A stretch of 64,000 bases of DNA from NCBI RefSeq assembly GCF_024347435.1, contig NZ_AP025480.1, positions 1,240,001 through 1,304,000 of the forward strand, in the 5' to 3' direction. The notes under the pieces were generated by a model. The model was not told the origin of the DNA and made no database searches. It worked only from the letters and a program-made list of their open reading frames with translations. Numbering within the stretch: the first letter of the stretch is position 1; every line of letters begins with the position of its first letter. Both the position numbers and the translations under genes were made by a program. Below, piece after piece: positions 61,569-64,000 of this stretch. This DNA is from Vibrio cyclitrophicus (GTDB taxonomy: Bacteria > Pseudomonadota > Gammaproteobacteria > Enterobacterales > Vibrionaceae).

Positions 61569-62828
61569 ATGACCATTAAATCTTTAGTGACAAAAGCGGT
61601 AACTTCGTCACTCATTTTTGCCTCGGCTTCTACTTTCGCTGCAGTAACTCAAGATCAAGTTGTAGAACACTACGCAGATATTGCTCATGCGGTGTTCGCT
61701 GATTCAGTAATTACAGCAAAAGCGTTGAATTCTTCTATTGATACCTTCTTAGCTTCTCCTTCTGCTGGCAATTTCGAACAAGTAAAACAAGCTTGGCTTG
61801 AGTCTCGCGTACCTTACCAGCAATCAGAAGTATTCCGATTCGGTAACGCTGTTGTTGATGATTGGGAAGGTCAATTAAACGCATGGCCACTTGATGAAGG
61901 TTTGATCGATTACGTATCTTCGGATTACCAATATGAACTTGGTAACGAAGGCGCAAGCGCAAACATCGTTGCGAACAAGACTTTCCAAATTGGTCAGACT
62001 ACCGTTGATGCAACGAACATCACTCCTGAGCTAATTGCAGACCTTAACGAGATCGGTGGTTCTGAAGCAAACGTAGCGTCTGGTTATCACGCAATTGAAT
62101 TCCTGCTTTGGGGGCAAGATTTGAACGGCACAAACAGCGGTGCAGGTCAGCGTGCTTATACTGATTTTGTTGTTGGTGCTGAATGTACAAACGGCAACTG
62201 TGACCGTCGTGGCGCATACCTAAAAGCATCAGCTGAACTCCTTATCCAAGATCTAGAGTGGATGGAAAAGCAGTGGGCTGAAGGCGAGAAAGGCAACTAC
62301 CGTCAAGAACTTCTTGCTGAATCTAGCGAAAACGGTTTGCGTAAAATGCTATTTGGAATGGGCTCACTATCTCTAGGTGAGCTAGCGGGTGAGCGTATGA
62401 AGGTGGCTTTAGAAGCTAACTCTACTGAAGACGAGCACGATTGTTTCTCTGATAACACTCACAACTCTCACTACTACAACGAGCAAGGCATCTACAACGT
62501 TTACACGGGCCTATACAAGCGTGAAGACGGTACTCTACTTTCAGGTCCAAGCCTGTTTGACCTAGTAGAGCAAAAAGATGAGCAAGCTGCGAAAGAGATC
62601 CAAAAGCAGTTTGACTTAGCACGTGCACAAGTAGGTGAATTAGTAACGTCTGCAGAGAAAAACAACCAGCATTTCGATCAGCTAATCGCTGCCGACAACG
62701 CTGCGGGTAACGCATTAGTGAACAAAACAATTGTTGCGCTAGTATCTCAAACCGCTGCAATCGAACGCGCTGCTGGTGTTATTGGCATTGATAGCCTAAA
62801 CCCAGACACGGCTGATCACGAGTTCTAA
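61569..62828 (+). CDS. Imelysin-family (peptidase M75) iron-regulated protein, IrpA-like
   Basis: This 419-residue exported protein has a signal peptide cut after TFAA near residue 25. The family motif GxHxxE is present as GYHAIEFLLWGQD. Further family segments are WLESRVPYQQSEVFRFG and the internal helical repeats. Imelysin proteins are periplasmic or lipoproteins linked to iron acquisition; peptidase action is doubtful. The neighbour downstream is a di-haem protein, the usual partner in this type of cluster, and a Fur-like box precedes the gene. Confidence 0.87.
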   Translation: MTIKSLVTKAVTSSLIFASASTFAAVTQDQVVEHYADIAHAVFADSVITAKALNSSIDTFLASPSAGNFEQVKQAWLESRVPYQQSEVFRFGNAVVDDWEGQLNAWPLDEGLIDYVSSDYQYELGNEGASANIVANKTFQIGQTTVDATNITPELIADLNEIGGSEANVASGYHAIEFLLWGQDLNGTNSGAGQRAYTDFVVGAECTNGNCDRRGAYLKASAELLIQDLEWMEKQWAEGEKGNYRQELLAESSENGLRKMLFGMGSLSLGELAGERMKVALEANSTEDEHDCFSDNTHNSHYYNEQGIYNVYTGLYKREDGTLLSGPSLFDLVEQKDEQAAKEIQKQFDLARAQVGELVTSAEKNNQHFDQLIAADNAAGNALVNKTIVALVSQTAAIERAAGVIGIDSLNPDTADHEF

Positions 62829-62840
62829 GAACCCGAGGTT

Positions 62841-62999
62841 AATACCAATCGTAGTAAATAACTGGTCAGCCTAGCTAGTTAAAACGCTCGATAACTGCGT
62901 TGTAATTTTTGATTGTAGAATAACTACTTATCAGAAATCACGCCTTGTTCTCAAGCCTTTTTCTTACGCTATTTCTGATCACTTACTGTGATTGGTATA
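62841..62999. repeat. About 159-bp element with terminal inverted repeats (MITE-like)
   Basis: ATACCAATC at the left (62842-62850) is the exact complement of GATTGGTAT at the right (62990-62998). The interior contains further complementary pieces (TTATCAGAAAT / ATTTCTGATCA region). It fits a non-coding, MITE-like intergenic repeat. Only one copy is present in this window. Confidence 0.6.
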
Positions 63000-63097
63000 G
63001 AACCAATGTAGGGGCTCTCATTGAGCCCTTAATTGTTTGCTACTCAAGAAAGTTATTCCCTAATAAAAACTAAAATCAAAACACAGCAAGGCAATGT

Positions 63098-64000
63098 ATG
63101 AAGTCGTATCTATCAGCCTCACTATTAACCGCACTGTTTTTCTTATCTCCATTACACGCCCATGAAACCTACTCTGGTGGTAAAACTACCGTAAAGAAAG
63201 AGGGAGCGAATGCTTTTTCTCTTCCTGCTGCCAATTTACCAATGAGTAAACGCTTAGATTTCAGTGTAGGTAATAGCTTCTTTAGAAACCCTTGGGTACC
63301 CGCTCCGTCATCGACTGATGCACGCGATGGCCTTGGCCCACTATTTAACACAAACGGCTGTCAAAATTGTCACATCAAAGATGGCCGTGGTCATGCACCT
63401 GAAAAAGGTGATGAGAACGCGGTTTCGATGTTGGTTCGCTTGAGTATTCCCGCTGAAACACCAGAGCAAAGACAAGCCTTTATTCGTGATGGTGGTATTC
63501 CTGAACCGACCTACGGCGGCCAGCTGCAAGATTTCGCTCTTCAAGGGGTAAAACCGGAGGGCAAAGTAAACATTAGCTACAAGGATGTTCCTGTTGAATT
63601 CAAAGACGGCACCGTCGTTACCCTACGTAAACCTACTTTAAAGATTACGGATCTTGCCTTCGGCGAGATGCATCCTAAAACTGAATTTTCTGCTCGAGTT
63701 GCGCCGCCAATGATTGGCCTTGGTCTGCTTGAGAGCATTTCAAAAGAAACGATTCTTGGATTTTCTGAGCAGCAATTAGCTGATAAGCAAGGCGTGTCGG
63801 GTAAGGCTAACTACGTTCTGGATGTTCAAACCAACGAAATAACCTTAGGTCGTTTTGGTTGGAAAGCAGGACAGCCAAATCTGATGCAACAAAATGCTGC
63901 GGCATTCAATGGTGATTTGGGCTTAACGAGCCGCCTGTTCCCTAATGAGAACTGCACATCAGTACAATCAACTTGTGATGATTTTCCAAATGGGGGGGAT
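63098..64000 (+). CDS. Di-haem oxidoreductase-family protein (DUF1111), 3' partial
   Basis: The frame begins with ATG 63098, has a signal peptide (to about residue 21, ending SPLHA), and stays open for 301 codons to the window end. A CxxCH haem motif is visible in NTNGCQNCHIKDGRGH. The segments DARDGLGPLFN, PPMIGLGLLESI and GRFGWKAGQPNLMQQNAAAFNGDLG belong to the di-haem peroxidase-like DUF1111 family, often called thiol oxidoreductase. The second haem motif should lie beyond the window. Clusters of imelysin with DUF1111 protein are known to be iron-linked; the exact reaction is not established. Confidence 0.88.
   Translation, partial: MKSYLSASLLTALFFLSPLHAHETYSGGKTTVKKEGANAFSLPAANLPMSKRLDFSVGNSFFRNPWVPAPSSTDARDGLGPLFNTNGCQNCHIKDGRGHAPEKGDENAVSMLVRLSIPAETPEQRQAFIRDGGIPEPTYGGQLQDFALQGVKPEGKVNISYKDVPVEFKDGTVVTLRKPTLKITDLAFGEMHPKTEFSARVAPPMIGLGLLESISKETILGFSEQQLADKQGVSGKANYVLDVQTNEITLGRFGWKAGQPNLMQQNAAAFNGDLGLTSRLFPNENCTSVQSTCDDFPNGGD

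Overview
The window is chromosomal DNA of a gammaproteobacterium, almost certainly a Vibrio (Vibrionaceae). Evidence includes a trp operon with separate trpG and trpD but a fused trpCF, the three-gene norspermidine pathway typical of vibrios, a VarA-type response regulator next to uvrC and pgsA, and TRAP transport genes. Species cannot be fixed from the sequence alone.

Layout: 1-772 is the end of a basic amino-acid ABC binding protein. 1463-4298 is a TRAP transporter operon (binding protein, small and large permease). 4466-5725 is a dicarboxylate/acidic amino-acid symporter. 6097-13237 (minus) is the full trp operon with leader peptide, attenuator and a TrpR operator. Divergent from it are rnm, yciO and rluB. 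17768-19307 (minus) holds an RNA methyltransferase, yciU and efpL. 19445-26202 holds a nucleotidyltransferase, polB, varA, uvrC and pgsA. 26469-26934 is a tRNA Cys-Gly-Leu-Gly cluster. 27400-33377 is a structured leader followed by the norspermidine pathway (fused DABA aminotransferase/decarboxylase, carboxynorspermidine dehydrogenase, nspC). 33481-38076 holds an ACT-domain protein, a DUF3943 protein and a CinA-like protein. 38238-43435 is a DMSO-reductase-type respiratory module with chaperone and ferredoxin and a perfect FNR box. 43608-47405 is nrdA-nrdB-yfaE. 47914-52920 holds ubiG, gyrA, a TPR protein and a rhodanese. 53066-60281 is the divergent nrfA / nrfBCDEXF nitrite ammonification locus. 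60371-64000 holds a small ORF, ribA, an imelysin-like protein and a partial di-haem protein.

The most striking observation concerns two identical 1441-bp IS4-family insertion sequences (16170-17610 and 34178-35618). Each sits in the middle of a Rho-independent terminator hairpin, with a 10-11 bp target duplication covering the loop and upper stem. The element carries its own terminator-like hairpin directly in front of the transposase start. This hairpin could replace the broken host terminator, block read-through into the transposase and hide its ribosome binding site.

Other points to check: nrfA is interrupted by an in-frame TGA at a normally Trp codon although all five haem motifs remain; the norspermidine operon has a long, hairpin-rich upstream region; and there are two dispersed palindromic repeat elements, at 32042-32119 and 62841-62999.
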